Shown piece after piece: positions 8,541 to 16,455 of a stretch of DNA of 44,676 bases. Within the stretch, counting starts at the first letter, position 1. Every line of letters begins with the position of its first letter. Origin of the DNA: Roseburia sp. (GTDB lineage: Bacteria > Bacillota > Clostridia > Lachnospirales > Lachnospiraceae); contig JAMPIG010000019.1 in assembly GCA_023662875.1 (NCBI GenBank), positions 1 to 44,676 on the forward strand. The letters run 5' to 3'. The notes beneath the pieces are model-generated. The model did not search any database and was not told the DNA's origin. It worked only from the letters and a program-made list of their open reading frames with translations. Both the position numbers and the translations under genes were made by a program.

Positions 8541-8661
8541 CCCATATCACAGCAAAGCATAAGGCAATCGCATAACGCTGTCTCATCTCTTCAAACGTTT
8601 CAGAGATTTCTACCTTCTCTTTTATTATACCCGTTTTCCGCAGGAATATCAATGCAAAAAA

Positions 8662-9408
8662 CTACTCTTTTCCGTCCGCGGCGATCTCCGCTGCGATCTC
8701 CCTCCCCACCGCCTCCCGAAGCCTCCCCAGCTCTTCCTCCGTCAGCGGCCGGTATTCCCCCGGCTGCAGGGAGTCGTCCAGCGCAATCCCGCCGAAGGAT
8801 GTCCGCTTCAGCTCGTCCACGCCGTTTCCCACCGCCTGCAGCATCCGTTTTACCTGATGGAATTTTCCCTCGTGGATCGTCAGCAGGATTCTTCCGTCCT
8901 CCAGCTTGCGCGCCTTCGCCGACAGAGTGGGACGCTCCTCCCCAATCTCCACGCCCTGCTCCAGCTGACAAATCTCCTGTTCCCCGAGAGGCTGCCGGGG
9001 CGTAACGAGATAAGTTTTCTCCACATGGTTTCGAGGAGAAAGCAGTTTATGAGCTAAGCCGCCGTCGTTCGTCAGGAGTAAAAGTCCTTCCGTATCCTTG
9101 TCGAGACGTCCGGCGGGGAAAATATCCCGCCGCCTGTCCTCCGGCCGCAGCAGCTCCACTACGGTTCCCGCCGTATTGTCCCGAACCGCGGAGACAACAC
9201 CTTTTGGCTTGTTCAGCATATAGTAAACATATTTTTCCCCGGTAACCTCCCGTCCCTGTACGCAGACCCTGTCCCGGTCTTCCTCCACAGAGTAATCCGC
9301 CTTTTTTACGGGATTTCCGTTTACCGTGACCTGCCCCCGCCGGATCAGCTCCTTTACCTGGCTGCGGGTTCCCTGATTCCGTTGACACAAAAATTTATCC
9401 AGACGCAT
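8662..9408 (-). CDS. rsuA: RsuA-type 16S rRNA pseudouridine synthase
   Basis: 248 residues from the ATG at 9408 (MRLDKFLCQRN), where the S4 RNA-binding domain normally begins; AAGGG lies about 12 nt upstream. The S4 domain covers residues 1-60. The catalytic motif GRLDKDTEGLLLLTNDG contains the active aspartate. The C-terminal EGKFHQVKRMLQAVGN is characteristic of RsuA rather than RluB, suggesting modification equivalent to U516 of 16S rRNA; that target is inferred. The frame is open well upstream of 9408, but that stretch lies under the opposite-strand ylbJ-like gene and does not look like this family. Confidence 0.85.
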   Translation of the reverse strand: MRLDKFLCQRNQGTRSQVKELIRRGQVTVNGNPVKKADYSVEEDRDRVCVQGREVTGEKYVYYMLNKPKGVVSAVRDNTAGTVVELLRPEDRRRDIFPAGRLDKDTEGLLLLTNDGGLAHKLLSPRNHVEKTYLVTPRQPLGEQEICQLEQGVEIGEERPTLSAKARKLEDGRILLTIHEGKFHQVKRMLQAVGNGVDELKRTSFGGIALDDSLQPGEYRPLTEEELGRLREAVGREIAAEIAADGKE

Positions 9409-9463
9409 ATGCGAAAAAAATCCCTTCATATATTGTAAAAAGGCCTGCCCGGAGCGTTCTCCC

Positions 9464-10414
9464 ATGAAGCTGATTGCCCTTTTTCTGATCGTAATGACTT
9501 TCTGTATCCTGACCAACTCTTCCCTGAGCCTGACGTACGCGACTCTGGGGCTGGAGCTCTGGTTCCAGAAGATGATACCGGCTCTTCTGCCCTTTATGAT
9601 CCTTTCCGGGATCCTGGTGCGCCTGGGGCTGACGGAAAAGATGAGCATGGTTCTCTACCCTGTCCTGGGGCCGGTCTACCGGGTGCGGAAAAACGTGATC
9701 TACTGTATTATGCTTGGCTTTCTCTGCGGCTTCCCCATGGGCGCGAAGGTGACCGCCGACCTGTTGGAGCGGGATCTGCTGACCCGGGACGAGGGGGAAT
9801 ATCTTCTGGCCTTCTGCAACAATATCGGCCCGGTCTATTTCTGCAGCTTTGTACTGCCCCTGCTGGGCCGCAGGCTGGTGCTACCTTATCTCTTCGGCAT
9901 GTACGGGATTCCTCTGCTCTACGGGCTGCTCCTGCGCTATACCTTCTTTCGGAACCGGTTGTATACAGAGAAGGAGATAAGACGCATCTCCCGGAAACCG
10001 GAATTACTTTGCTGTGAGCGGACAGGAAGCAAAACCGTCCTTCGCTTCCTGTCCGCGGCGGACGAATCCATCCGCGCCTCCCTGGCCAGTATTCTGACCC
10101 TGGGCGGCTATATGATCCTGTTTAACTTATTTAACCTCCTGCCTCATCTCCTGCTCCGCCGGGAGCCCTTGCTGGCGGCTCCCCTGCTGGAAATTTCGGG
10201 CGGACTCTCCCTGCTGGGCGGAAGGCTCCCCCTGTACAGTCTTCTCGTCCTGTCCTTCGGCGGACTCTCCTGCGTCGCCCAGACCTACAGCTGTATCCGG
10301 AACACCGGCCTTTCCGTCGGCAGCTACCTGAAGCATAAGGTGATATTGACCCTGCTGACCGCCGCCTTTTATCTCTGCTGGTTTCTGGCGGCTCCGTCCA
10401 CGTTTCTTCTCTGA
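9464..10414 (+). CDS. YlbJ-like sporulation integral membrane protein (nucleoside-recognition domain)
   Basis: 316 residues, very hydrophobic, about eight membrane segments. Features of YlbJ and related nucleoside-recognition (Gate) proteins are visible: ALLPFMILSGILVRLG, LGFLCGFPMGAKVTADLLE, LAFCNNIGPVYFCSFVLP and GGYMILFNLFNLLPHLL. B. subtilis YlbJ is a sigma-E-dependent sporulation protein of about 400 residues; this one is shorter. It is one of only two plus-strand genes, divergent from rsuA with 55 bp between them. Its last 46 bp overlap the 3' end of the convergent amidase gene. GGAG lies 9 nt before the ATG. Confidence 0.8.
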   Translation: MKLIALFLIVMTFCILTNSSLSLTYATLGLELWFQKMIPALLPFMILSGILVRLGLTEKMSMVLYPVLGPVYRVRKNVIYCIMLGFLCGFPMGAKVTADLLERDLLTRDEGEYLLAFCNNIGPVYFCSFVLPLLGRRLVLPYLFGMYGIPLLYGLLLRYTFFRNRLYTEKEIRRISRKPELLCCERTGSKTVLRFLSAADESIRASLASILTLGGYMILFNLFNLLPHLLLRREPLLAAPLLEISGGLSLLGGRLPLYSLLVLSFGGLSCVAQTYSCIRNTGLSVGSYLKHKVILTLLTAAFYLCWFLAAPSTFLL

Positions 10415-11898
10415 CGTCTCCTCTTTCGCCGTTTCCAGTAAACAATGGTCTGGGAGATCAACAGGATGACAAAAAGGGCAGCGACAACGCCCAGACAGAT
10501 TTCCAGAAAGGTCAGGAAGCTGACCGGCTCGGACTCGTCGGCCTCCTCCGCCATCGCCGGGACGAAATCGCCGTCCCGGCCGGACGCCGTTCCAAGGCCT
10601 CCGCCGGTGCCTGTCGCGCCGTTTGCGTTTTCGTCAGAAGTGTCTCTTCGAACCGCCGTACCATTTTCGCCTTCATCGGAGAATTCACCCCCGCCCGGCG
10701 CATTTTCGGCGCGTTCGCCAGCGCCCTCATTCAAAGCTCCGCCGTCCCCGAGTTTTCCGCCTGTCTGATTTCCGTTCTCTCCTCCGGAATTCTCCCCAGC
10801 GGCGCTCGTATACCGGAAAATCTGCAGGCTGTTATAGGGACTGCTGGCCGTACAAAGGTCAAACAGGTTATAGGCCCGCAGGACGACGGACGGTGCCGTC
10901 ATCTCGGGAATCGTCAAATCTAACGTAAAGGTATCCTCATAGCTGCCGCTTAAGGCGTCGCTGCCCGGCCAGGCAATCCTTTCGCTGTAGGTCGCTCCGC
11001 CGTCCAGACTGTAATCATAATATAAAAGAGGGGAATCATAGTCCGCCGCAGAGACATTCAGCCGTAAAAGCCCCGTCCCGTAGTCCGCCGTCACAAATTC
11101 CAGCAGACAGACGTCAGGGGGCGTACCGTCCTGCAGGGTGGACGCCACCGGGTAACGGTCGTCCGCCTCCTCCAGCGGATAATCCGAGTAATCCACCTGC
11201 AGCTGGCGGCTCTTCAGGCCAAAGTATTTCGCTACCGCAGTGGCATCCTCCCTCCCGAAGCGGATCAGATCCTCCTCACTGTCACAGTAACCGCTGTCGC
11301 GCTCCTCGTCCACATGACAGTGCTCCAGAATCACCGCCGGGATGCCTAAATTTACCGTCTCCCGGATGATCCCGTAGTAATCGCCGCGGCTGCCCTGCCT
11401 TGTCTTGATCCCACGCAAAAACAATCCCTGTTCCCGCATGGCGGACAAAAATACATGGCCGAACTGATAGCCGTAGCTGTTATAAGGTGCCTCCAGGGGA
11501 ATCCAGATTTCCGCGCCGAAAAGCTCATGATACTCGGAGGCGTTATAGTGGACGCTGAACAGGAAATCCGCGTTTACGGAGGCGGCAAAGCCTGCCCGCT
11601 CCTCCATGGATAATTCGATGTCCTCCGTCCTGGTGAGGTAAACCTCTACGTCGTCGTACTTGCAAAGCTCCTCGTACATAGCCAGGGCGGTCGTCATAGT
11701 CATATATTTTTCGTCCTGATTTCCTTCTATGGTTCCCTGATTCTCGCCGCCATGCCCGGGATCGATCACGATCACCGGACGCTCCGGCAGCTCCTGCAGT
11801 CTCTCTGCGGCCTGCGCGTCCAGGGCCGGAGCGGAAAGAAGGAGAAAAAAACAGATAGCGCCGGATAAAAGCGGCGTAACGGGCAGGAATAATCGCCT
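10369..11898 (-). CDS. Membrane-anchored N-acetylmuramoyl-L-alanine amidase (Amidase_3)
   Basis: 509 residues from the ATG at 11898, preceded by AAGGG; an upstream ATG at 11934 has no such site. Residues 1-31 form a signal peptide ending near ALDAQA. The catalytic domain carries the zinc and acid residues expected of AmiC/CwlD types: VIDPGHGGENQG, SVHYNASEYHE and VILEHCHVDEE. A beta-rich middle domain (about 240-370) and a Gly/Glu/Asn-rich low-complexity linker follow. A single transmembrane helix (EICLGVVAALFVILLISQT) ends in an Arg/Lys-rich cytoplasmic tail. No LPXTG motif is seen. It should cleave the peptide from muramic acid at the cell surface. It overlaps the convergent ylbJ-like gene by 46 bp. 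Confidence 0.87.
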   Translation of the reverse strand, partial: RRLFLPVTPLLSGAICFFLLLSAPALDAQAAERLQELPERPVIVIDPGHGGENQGTIEGNQDEKYMTMTTALAMYEELCKYDDVEVYLTRTEDIELSMEERAGFAASVNADFLFSVHYNASEYHELFGAEIWIPLEAPYNSYGYQFGHVFLSAMREQGLFLRGIKTRQGSRGDYYGIIRETVNLGIPAVILEHCHVDEERDSGYCDSEEDLIRFGREDATAVAKYFGLKSRQLQVDYSDYPLEEADDRYPVASTLQDGTPPDVCLLEFVTADYGTGLLRLNVSAADYDSPLLYYDYSLDGGATYSERIAWPGSDALSGSYEDTFTLDLTIPEMTAPSVVLRAYNLFDLCTASSPYNSLQIFRYTSAAGENSGGENGNQTGGKLGDGGALNEGAGERAENAPGGGEFSDEGENGTAVRRDTSDENANGATGTGGGLGTASGRDGDFVPAMAEEADESEPVSFLTFLEICLGVVAALFVILLISQTIVYWKRRKRRRQRRNVDGAARNQQR

Positions 11899-11992
11899 CA
11901 TGAAATAATCCCTTATCCTTTCCTGATCTGTCATCTGACATCTCAGTGAATCTACATAAATACCGTTTCCGGTTCCGCGTCGCTTAAGATGG

Positions 11993-12028
11993 AAAGAACC
12001 GGCTCCCTTGCGAAAACCGGTTCTTTTG
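11993..12028 (-). terminator. Rho-independent terminator after the coiled-coil gene
   Basis: Arms AAAGAACCGG (11993-12002) and CCGGTTCTTTT (12017-12027) form a 10-bp stem, with U-rich ends readable in both directions. It lies just after the gene ending at 12052 and upstream of the amidase. Confidence 0.65.
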
Positions 12029-12051
12029 CGTCAATTCAATCGACAATAGAG

Positions 12052-12645
12052 TTACTGGATCACATCCAGCCCGCCTCCTTCGTCCATGGAAAGCTCCTCA
12101 AACTCCTCCGAAGGCTGCAGGGCCCGCCGGTTCGTCTGGATCAGCTCCTTATACTGATTCAGCGAGCCCAACAGAGTATCATAGTTTGAGGCGGCAGCGT
12201 TGATGGAGGAAAGAATGATATTTTCCATCTCCACCAGACGGTCTTCCGTATACTTGGCCGCCTGCGTCCGAAGCTCGTTGGCTTCCATCGTCGCCTTATC
12301 CAGAATCTCCTGCGCCTGCTGGGAAGCCATGGTTACCACCTCGTTGGCCTGGGCGTAAGCCTGCTGCATGATTTCATGCTCGCTGATCAGCTCGTTGGTA
12401 TGGATTGTCGCGTCGTTGATCAGCTTCTCCGCCTTTTCCCGGGCGTCGTTGAGGATAGCCTCCTTGTTGCTGATAATTTTCTGGTAACGCTTGATTTCGT
12501 CCGGGGTCTTCATGCGCAGCTCTCGGATCAGCTCGTCAATATCCTCTTTATTCACAATGATCTCGGAATTTGACATGAATTTGGGCTTACAGCTTTCAAT
12601 ATACTCTTCCAGTTCGTCTATGATCTGCTCTATTCTGCTGCTCAT
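12052..12645 (-). CDS. Coiled-coil protein of the V-ATPase subunit H-like type
   Basis: 197 residues, almost entirely predicted coiled coil. From about residue 50 it is rich in Ala, Glu, Gln and Lys (IISNKEAILNDAREKAEKLI, QQAYAQANEVVTMASQQAQE), then a short acidic tail (EEFEELSMDEGGG). There is no signal peptide or membrane segment. Similar proteins beside coaD in Clostridia are loosely annotated as ATPase or V-type ATPase subunit H-like because of the coiled coil. No ATPase motif is present, so catalysis is not supported; a scaffold or division/envelope role resembling DivIVA-type proteins is possible but unproven. It lies 15 bp downstream of coaD, in one operon. Confidence 0.7.
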   Translation of the reverse strand: MSSRIEQIIDELEEYIESCKPKFMSNSEIIVNKEDIDELIRELRMKTPDEIKRYQKIISNKEAILNDAREKAEKLINDATIHTNELISEHEIMQQAYAQANEVVTMASQQAQEILDKATMEANELRTQAAKYTEDRLVEMENIILSSINAAASNYDTLLGSLNQYKELIQTNRRALQPSEEFEELSMDEGGGLDVIQ

Positions 12646-12660
12646 GCTTTTACTCCTTTT

Positions 12661-13170
12661 TCAGGAAACGGGATCCTTTTTCCTGCTTATTTGATATTTT
12701 TCATAAATCATGTCCGCCACGAAATCCGGCACACACTGGCTGATATCGCCGCCGAAGCTGGCGATCTCCTTTACACTGGAGGAGCTTAAGTAGGCGTATT
12801 CCAGGCTTGTCGTCAGGAACATGGTATCCAGCCTCCCGTCGGAAAGCTTCCGGTTGGTTTGCGCGATCTGCAGCTCATATTCAAAATCCGTGATCGCCCG
12901 CAGCCCCCGGATCGCCACGTGCAGATTATGCTCCGCCGCGTAATTAATCAGCAGCCCGCTGAAGCTGTCTACCTTTACGTTCGGCAAATCCTTTGTCGCT
13001 TCCTCTAATATCTTAACACGTTCCTCCACAGAAAACAACGGTGTCTTCTCTTTATTATTCAAGACGCTGACAATCAGGACGTCAAACACCTCCGACGCAC
13101 GCCGGATCACGTCCAGATGGCCGTAGGTCACCGGATCAAAGCTTCCCGGGTATACTGCTCTTTTCATCAT
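12661..13170 (-). CDS. coaD: Phosphopantetheine adenylyltransferase
   Basis: 169 residues from the ATG at 13170 ([20 protein letters not shown]); 13167 is equally possible and the ribosome site is weak. It transfers AMP from ATP to 4'-phosphopantetheine, the penultimate step of coenzyme A synthesis. The nucleotidyltransferase T/HxGH motif is TYGH. Other family marks are [17 protein letters not shown] and the C-terminal [14 protein letters not shown] equivalent to ISSTxVR. Length matches the family (about 160). It follows rsmD, the usual Firmicute pairing, and precedes the coiled-coil gene. Confidence 0.95.
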   Translation of the reverse strand: MMKRAVYPGSFDPVTYGHLDVIRRASEVFDVLIVSVLNNKEKTPLFSVEERVKILEEATKDLPNVKVDSFSGLLINYAAEHNLHVAIRGLRAITDFEYELQIAQTNRKLSDGRLDTMFLTTSLEYAYLSSSSVKEIASFGGDISQCVPDFVADMIYEKYQISRKKDPVS

Positions 13171-13326
13171 ATCAATGACCATGCCTTTCCGCAGCCTGTG
13201 AATTTCTGACAACGAAAGCACCTCGCTTTTTGTTGTATCCTGTCACAGGTACAAATTTGCGTTTGAAAACGTTTCCGCAGCGGCCAAAATTCGGATTCCT
13301 CCGGATATTTCGCTTCGAAATGCTCC

Positions 13327-13878
13327 TTACGTCAGGCGCTTCACAAACGCATGTCGGTTTGTCTTATACCGTTTATCCTTTATCAGACAAAATCCTGACT
13401 CCTCCAGCCAGGAGAAATCCGTATCCAGGGACGCTTCGATCACGATCAGCGTATCCTCGGTAACGTATGGCATCCCCCGCAGAACCGCCAGCACACTCCG
13501 CTCCAGATCGCTGCGATAGGGAGGATCCAGAAAGATGACGTCCGCCGCCTTTTCGCGAATTCCGCTTAAAGATCCGCACACATCCTGTCTTACTACTATA
13601 GCACGATCCTGCAATTTCGTAAACAAAAGATTTTGCTGAATACAGGAGACCGCCTCCGCTGCATGGTCTATAAAATACGCTTTTTTCGCTCCCCTGCTCA
13701 GCGCCTCGATCCCGATGCCGCCGCTGCCGCTGAACAGATCCAGAAACACCGCCCCCGGGATCTCCGGCTGCAGCATATTAAAGAGCGTCTCCTTAATCCT
13801 GTCTGTGGTAGGTCTTGTATCCAATCCCTTCGGCGTCTTCAGCGGAAGACTCCGGGCCGTTCCCGCAATCACTCTCAT
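13327..13878 (-). CDS. rsmD: 16S rRNA (guanine966-N2)-methyltransferase RsmD
   Basis: 183 residues from the ATG at 13878 (MRVIAGTARSLPLKTPKG), with AAGGG 7 nt upstream; the frame is open further upstream but lacks homology-like sequence. The SAM motif is VFLDLFSGSGGIGIEALSRG and the catalytic motif DPPY is in VIFLDPPYRSDLE. TRPTTDRIKETLFNML is the family signature. It methylates G966 of 16S rRNA during 30S assembly. It lies downstream of the topoisomerase pair, separated by hairpin repeats (13931-14017), and upstream of coaD with about 155 bp between. Confidence 0.94.
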   Translation of the reverse strand: MRVIAGTARSLPLKTPKGLDTRPTTDRIKETLFNMLQPEIPGAVFLDLFSGSGGIGIEALSRGAKKAYFIDHAAEAVSCIQQNLLFTKLQDRAIVVRQDVCGSLSGIREKAADVIFLDPPYRSDLERSVLAVLRGMPYVTEDTLIVIEASLDTDFSWLEESGFCLIKDKRYKTNRHAFVKRLT

Positions 13879-13930
13879 TATCTTTCCCTTTTCTCTATAG
13901 CATGTCAACGCAGCCAACACAAATCTGGAA

Positions 13931-14017
13931 GAATGCCCGTACTTCGGGCATTCTTCTGTGTGCAACTTAGATTTTCTTAGGCAGCGTACTTTGCTGCCTT
14001 AGAAAATCTTTGCACAC
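13931..14017. repeat. Two-hairpin repeat module after parC
   Basis: A perfect 9-bp hairpin (GAATGCCCG ... CGGGCATTC, 13931-13953) is followed by a long imperfect inverted repeat (13958-14017). The outer arms are GTGTGCAA and TTGCACAC; the inner arms are AGATTTTCTTAGGCAGC and GCTGCCTTAGAAAATCT. It abuts the parC stop and probably ends or slows that transcript. A similarly built module lies at 43834-43913. Confidence 0.75.
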
Positions 14018-16261
14018 TTATACCCTAACCTTCGTCCCCTTCGTGTCCCGTTTCGCTGCCTTCAGATTATTCAGGATAATCTTCTTCTCCTTATACTCGA
14101 TAGCGGTCTCAACTCCGTTCTGCGTCAGGTAAACCCGCTCTATTTCGTCCTTTGCTCCAAGCTTCATCCCACGGACGCCTACGGCTCCCTTCTTCTTCTC
14201 CGGAATTTCCTCGATGGAAAAACGCAGGAAGAAGCCCGCCTTCGTCTGCAGGATGATATTACGCTGATCCAACAGGGACATAACGCTTACCACACGATCT
14301 CCCTCCGTCAGCTTTGTGGCGGCTACGGTGCGCTTGGATACGTCGAACTCTCCACCGTCCACCAGCTTCATCATGGACTGCGCCGTCACAAATACCACCT
14401 GCCGGAGATTCAGCTCCGTCTGGCTGGTAAGATAAACGATGGACTCCTTCTCCGAGTTGAAGTTACTGATATTGTCGATGGGAATACCCTTGTCCCGGAA
14501 CTTCCCGAAGGGCAGATCCATAACCTTGATCGTATGGAGCTGTCCGGTATCCGTAAAGAGGCAGACCTTTCCCGTATTTTTGCAGAGGAAGACAAACCGG
14601 TTTTCTGCGTCCGCCGCTTCCCGGTTCCGCTCGTAAACCGTCGTATCCACCGTCTTGGCATAGCCGAAGCGATCCATGAGGAAGACGACCTCCATCTCCT
14701 CGATCTCCTTCTCCCGGTAGACGGCGGCTTCCGCGTTTTCGATCACAGTGCGCCGCGGCCTTCCGTACTCCCTCTTACAGGTATCCAGCTCATTTATGAT
14801 GACCTGGGCCATGGAATCCCGCCGCTCCAGAATATCCTCATAGCGGTAGATGTTTGCCATGGTCTCCTCATGCTCGTTGATCAGGGCCTCGATCTCCAGA
14901 CCGATCAGCTTGTACAGGCGCATATCCAGGATGGCGTTAGCCTGCCGCTCCGTAAACATCAGCTGGGTCGCCATAATCTTCGACTCCTTGGATTTAAAGC
15001 GGATCCCCTCGATCTTTCCCTCCGTCAGGCAGGCCTTCGCCATGGCCCGATCCTTGGAGCCCCGCAGGATCTCGATAATCAGGTCAATCACGTTGCAGGC
15101 CTTGATCAGCCCCTCCTGCACCTCTCTTTTCTCCGTCTCCCGGGCGAGCAGGTTTGTATATTTCCGGGTTGCAACCTCGAACTGAAAATCCACACTCGCC
15201 TTCAGGATATCCCGCAGTCCCATGGTCTCCGGCCTGCCGTTGTAAATCGCCAGCATATTGACGCCGAAGGTATCCTCCAGCCGCGTCTTCTTATACAGGA
15301 GGTTCACGAAATTCTCCGGATCCGCGTCCTTGCGCAGCTCGATCACGATGCGGATGCCCTCCTTGGAGGACTGGTTCGAGATATCCACAATATCCTGGGT
15401 CTTTTTGGTCTCGGAGAGAGCCGCCACGTCCTGCAAAAACTTGGCGATATTCATACCGATCATGGGGTAAGGGATTTCCGTGATCACCACATTGGTCTTG
15501 CCGCCCTTTAGCTTCTCATACTCTACCTTGCCCCGGATTTTGATTTTTCCCGCGCCGGTCTCATAGATCTCCAACAGCTCGTCCTTGTTGACCACAATGC
15601 CGCCGGTAGGGAAATCCGGCCCCTTGAGATAACGCATCAGCTCCGCTGTCGTGATGTTTTCGTCCAGCATATAAGCCTTCATAGCGTCAATGACCTCCCC
15701 CAGATTGTGGGGCGGCGTGCTGGTCGTCATGCCGACGGCGATTCCCTCGGAGCCGTTTACCAGAAAATTCGGTATCTTCACCGGCAGCACAGAAGGCTCC
15801 TTCTCCGTCTCGTCAAAGTTCGGCACAAAGTCCACTACGTCCTTATCCAGATCCGCCAGAAAAGCCTCCTGGGTAATCTTCTGCAGCCGGGCCTCCGTGT
15901 ATCGCATGGCCGCGGCACCGTCTCCCTCGATGTTGCCGAAGTTGCCGTGACCGTCGACCAGCGGCATTCCCTTCTTGAAATCCTGGCTCATCACCACCAG
16001 CGCGTCATAGATCGAGCTGTCCCCGTGGGGATGGTATTTACCCATGGTGTCTCCCACAATACGGGCGCTCTTCCGGTAAGGTCTGTCATAACGGATTCCC
16101 AATTCATACATATCGTAAAGAGTACGCCGCTGCACCGGCTTTAAGCCGTCCCTCACATCCGGCAGAGCCCTGGCGATAATAACGCTCATGGCATAGTCGA
16201 TAAAGGACTTCTGCATTACCTCGGAGTATTCCGTTTTTATAATCCTGCTGTTGTCTTCCAT
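14018..16261 (-). CDS. parC: Type IIA DNA topoisomerase A subunit, ParC-like (no GyrA-box)
   Basis: 747 residues. The breakage-reunion domain shows the winged-helix core, HPHGDSSIYDALV (quinolone region with wild-type-like Ser82 and Asp86) and catalytic Tyr121 in AAAMRYTEARL. C-terminal beta-pinwheel blades follow from about 510 (EVVFLMDRFGYAKTV, KGAVGVRGMKL). The QRRGGKG GyrA-box, needed by true gyrase to wrap DNA and supercoil, is not found where the first blade should carry it (YERNREAADAENRF). This favours a topoisomerase IV/decatenase-like second type II enzyme, which is inference. It pairs with the B subunit upstream, 194 bp away. Annotation as gyrA is the alternative. Confidence 0.85.
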   Translation of the reverse strand: MEDNSRIIKTEYSEVMQKSFIDYAMSVIIARALPDVRDGLKPVQRRTLYDMYELGIRYDRPYRKSARIVGDTMGKYHPHGDSSIYDALVVMSQDFKKGMPLVDGHGNFGNIEGDGAAAMRYTEARLQKITQEAFLADLDKDVVDFVPNFDETEKEPSVLPVKIPNFLVNGSEGIAVGMTTSTPPHNLGEVIDAMKAYMLDENITTAELMRYLKGPDFPTGGIVVNKDELLEIYETGAGKIKIRGKVEYEKLKGGKTNVVITEIPYPMIGMNIAKFLQDVAALSETKKTQDIVDISNQSSKEGIRIVIELRKDADPENFVNLLYKKTRLEDTFGVNMLAIYNGRPETMGLRDILKASVDFQFEVATRKYTNLLARETEKREVQEGLIKACNVIDLIIEILRGSKDRAMAKACLTEGKIEGIRFKSKESKIMATQLMFTERQANAILDMRLYKLIGLEIEALINEHEETMANIYRYEDILERRDSMAQVIINELDTCKREYGRPRRTVIENAEAAVYREKEIEEMEVVFLMDRFGYAKTVDTTVYERNREAADAENRFVFLCKNTGKVCLFTDTGQLHTIKVMDLPFGKFRDKGIPIDNISNFNSEKESIVYLTSQTELNLRQVVFVTAQSMMKLVDGGEFDVSKRTVAATKLTEGDRVVSVMSLLDQRNIILQTKAGFFLRFSIEEIPEKKKGAVGVRGMKLGAKDEIERVYLTQNGVETAIEYKEKKIILNNLKAAKRDTKGTKVRV

Positions 16262-16280
16262 TTTCGTTTCCTTCTATTTA

Positions 16281-16318
16281 TGACAGTAATTTTTTCGCGA
16301 GACGTGAATTCCCTCTTG
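16281..16318. repeat. Degenerate copy of the CAATAGAATT hairpin repeat
   Basis: TGACAGTAATTTTTTCGCGA continuing with GACGTGAATTCCC aligns with the better copy at 44585-44620 (TGACAATAGAATTCTCGCGA, then AGCGTGAATTCTATTG). It lies in the parE-parC intergenic region, just upstream of the parC start. Confidence 0.55.
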
Positions 16319-16377
16319 AAGCATCGCGGTGCCTTTTTCATCCTCGCCGCAGCCTCGGAAGAAAGAAGTATTCTTTC

Positions 16378-16401
16378 AAGCGAGCAAGCTCGCTTTTTTA
16401 C
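16378..16401. repeat. Hairpin in the parE-parC spacer
   Basis: An 8-bp perfect stem AAGCGAGC/GCTCGCTT followed by T residues on the plus strand. The plus-strand orientation does not match the direction of parE-parC, so it is more likely a structured spacer or repeat remnant than a terminator of that operon. Confidence 0.45.
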
Positions 16402-16455
16402 TTAATAGGAAATTTCGTCGCAGCACTTTTTTTTACGAAAGCGGCTCGAAATCAT

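Noticed and set aside
8502-8541. LexA (SOS) box upstream of dinD
   Set aside because: The palindrome does not match the Gram-positive LexA consensus.
9382-9410. TTGACA as -35 of the ylbJ-like gene
   Set aside because: No acceptable -10 at the right distance (GCATAT only), and it lies inside the rsuA coding sequence.
14534-15511. 325-codon plus-strand frame opposite parC
   Set aside because: Mirror frame of a conserved topoisomerase gene without family features.
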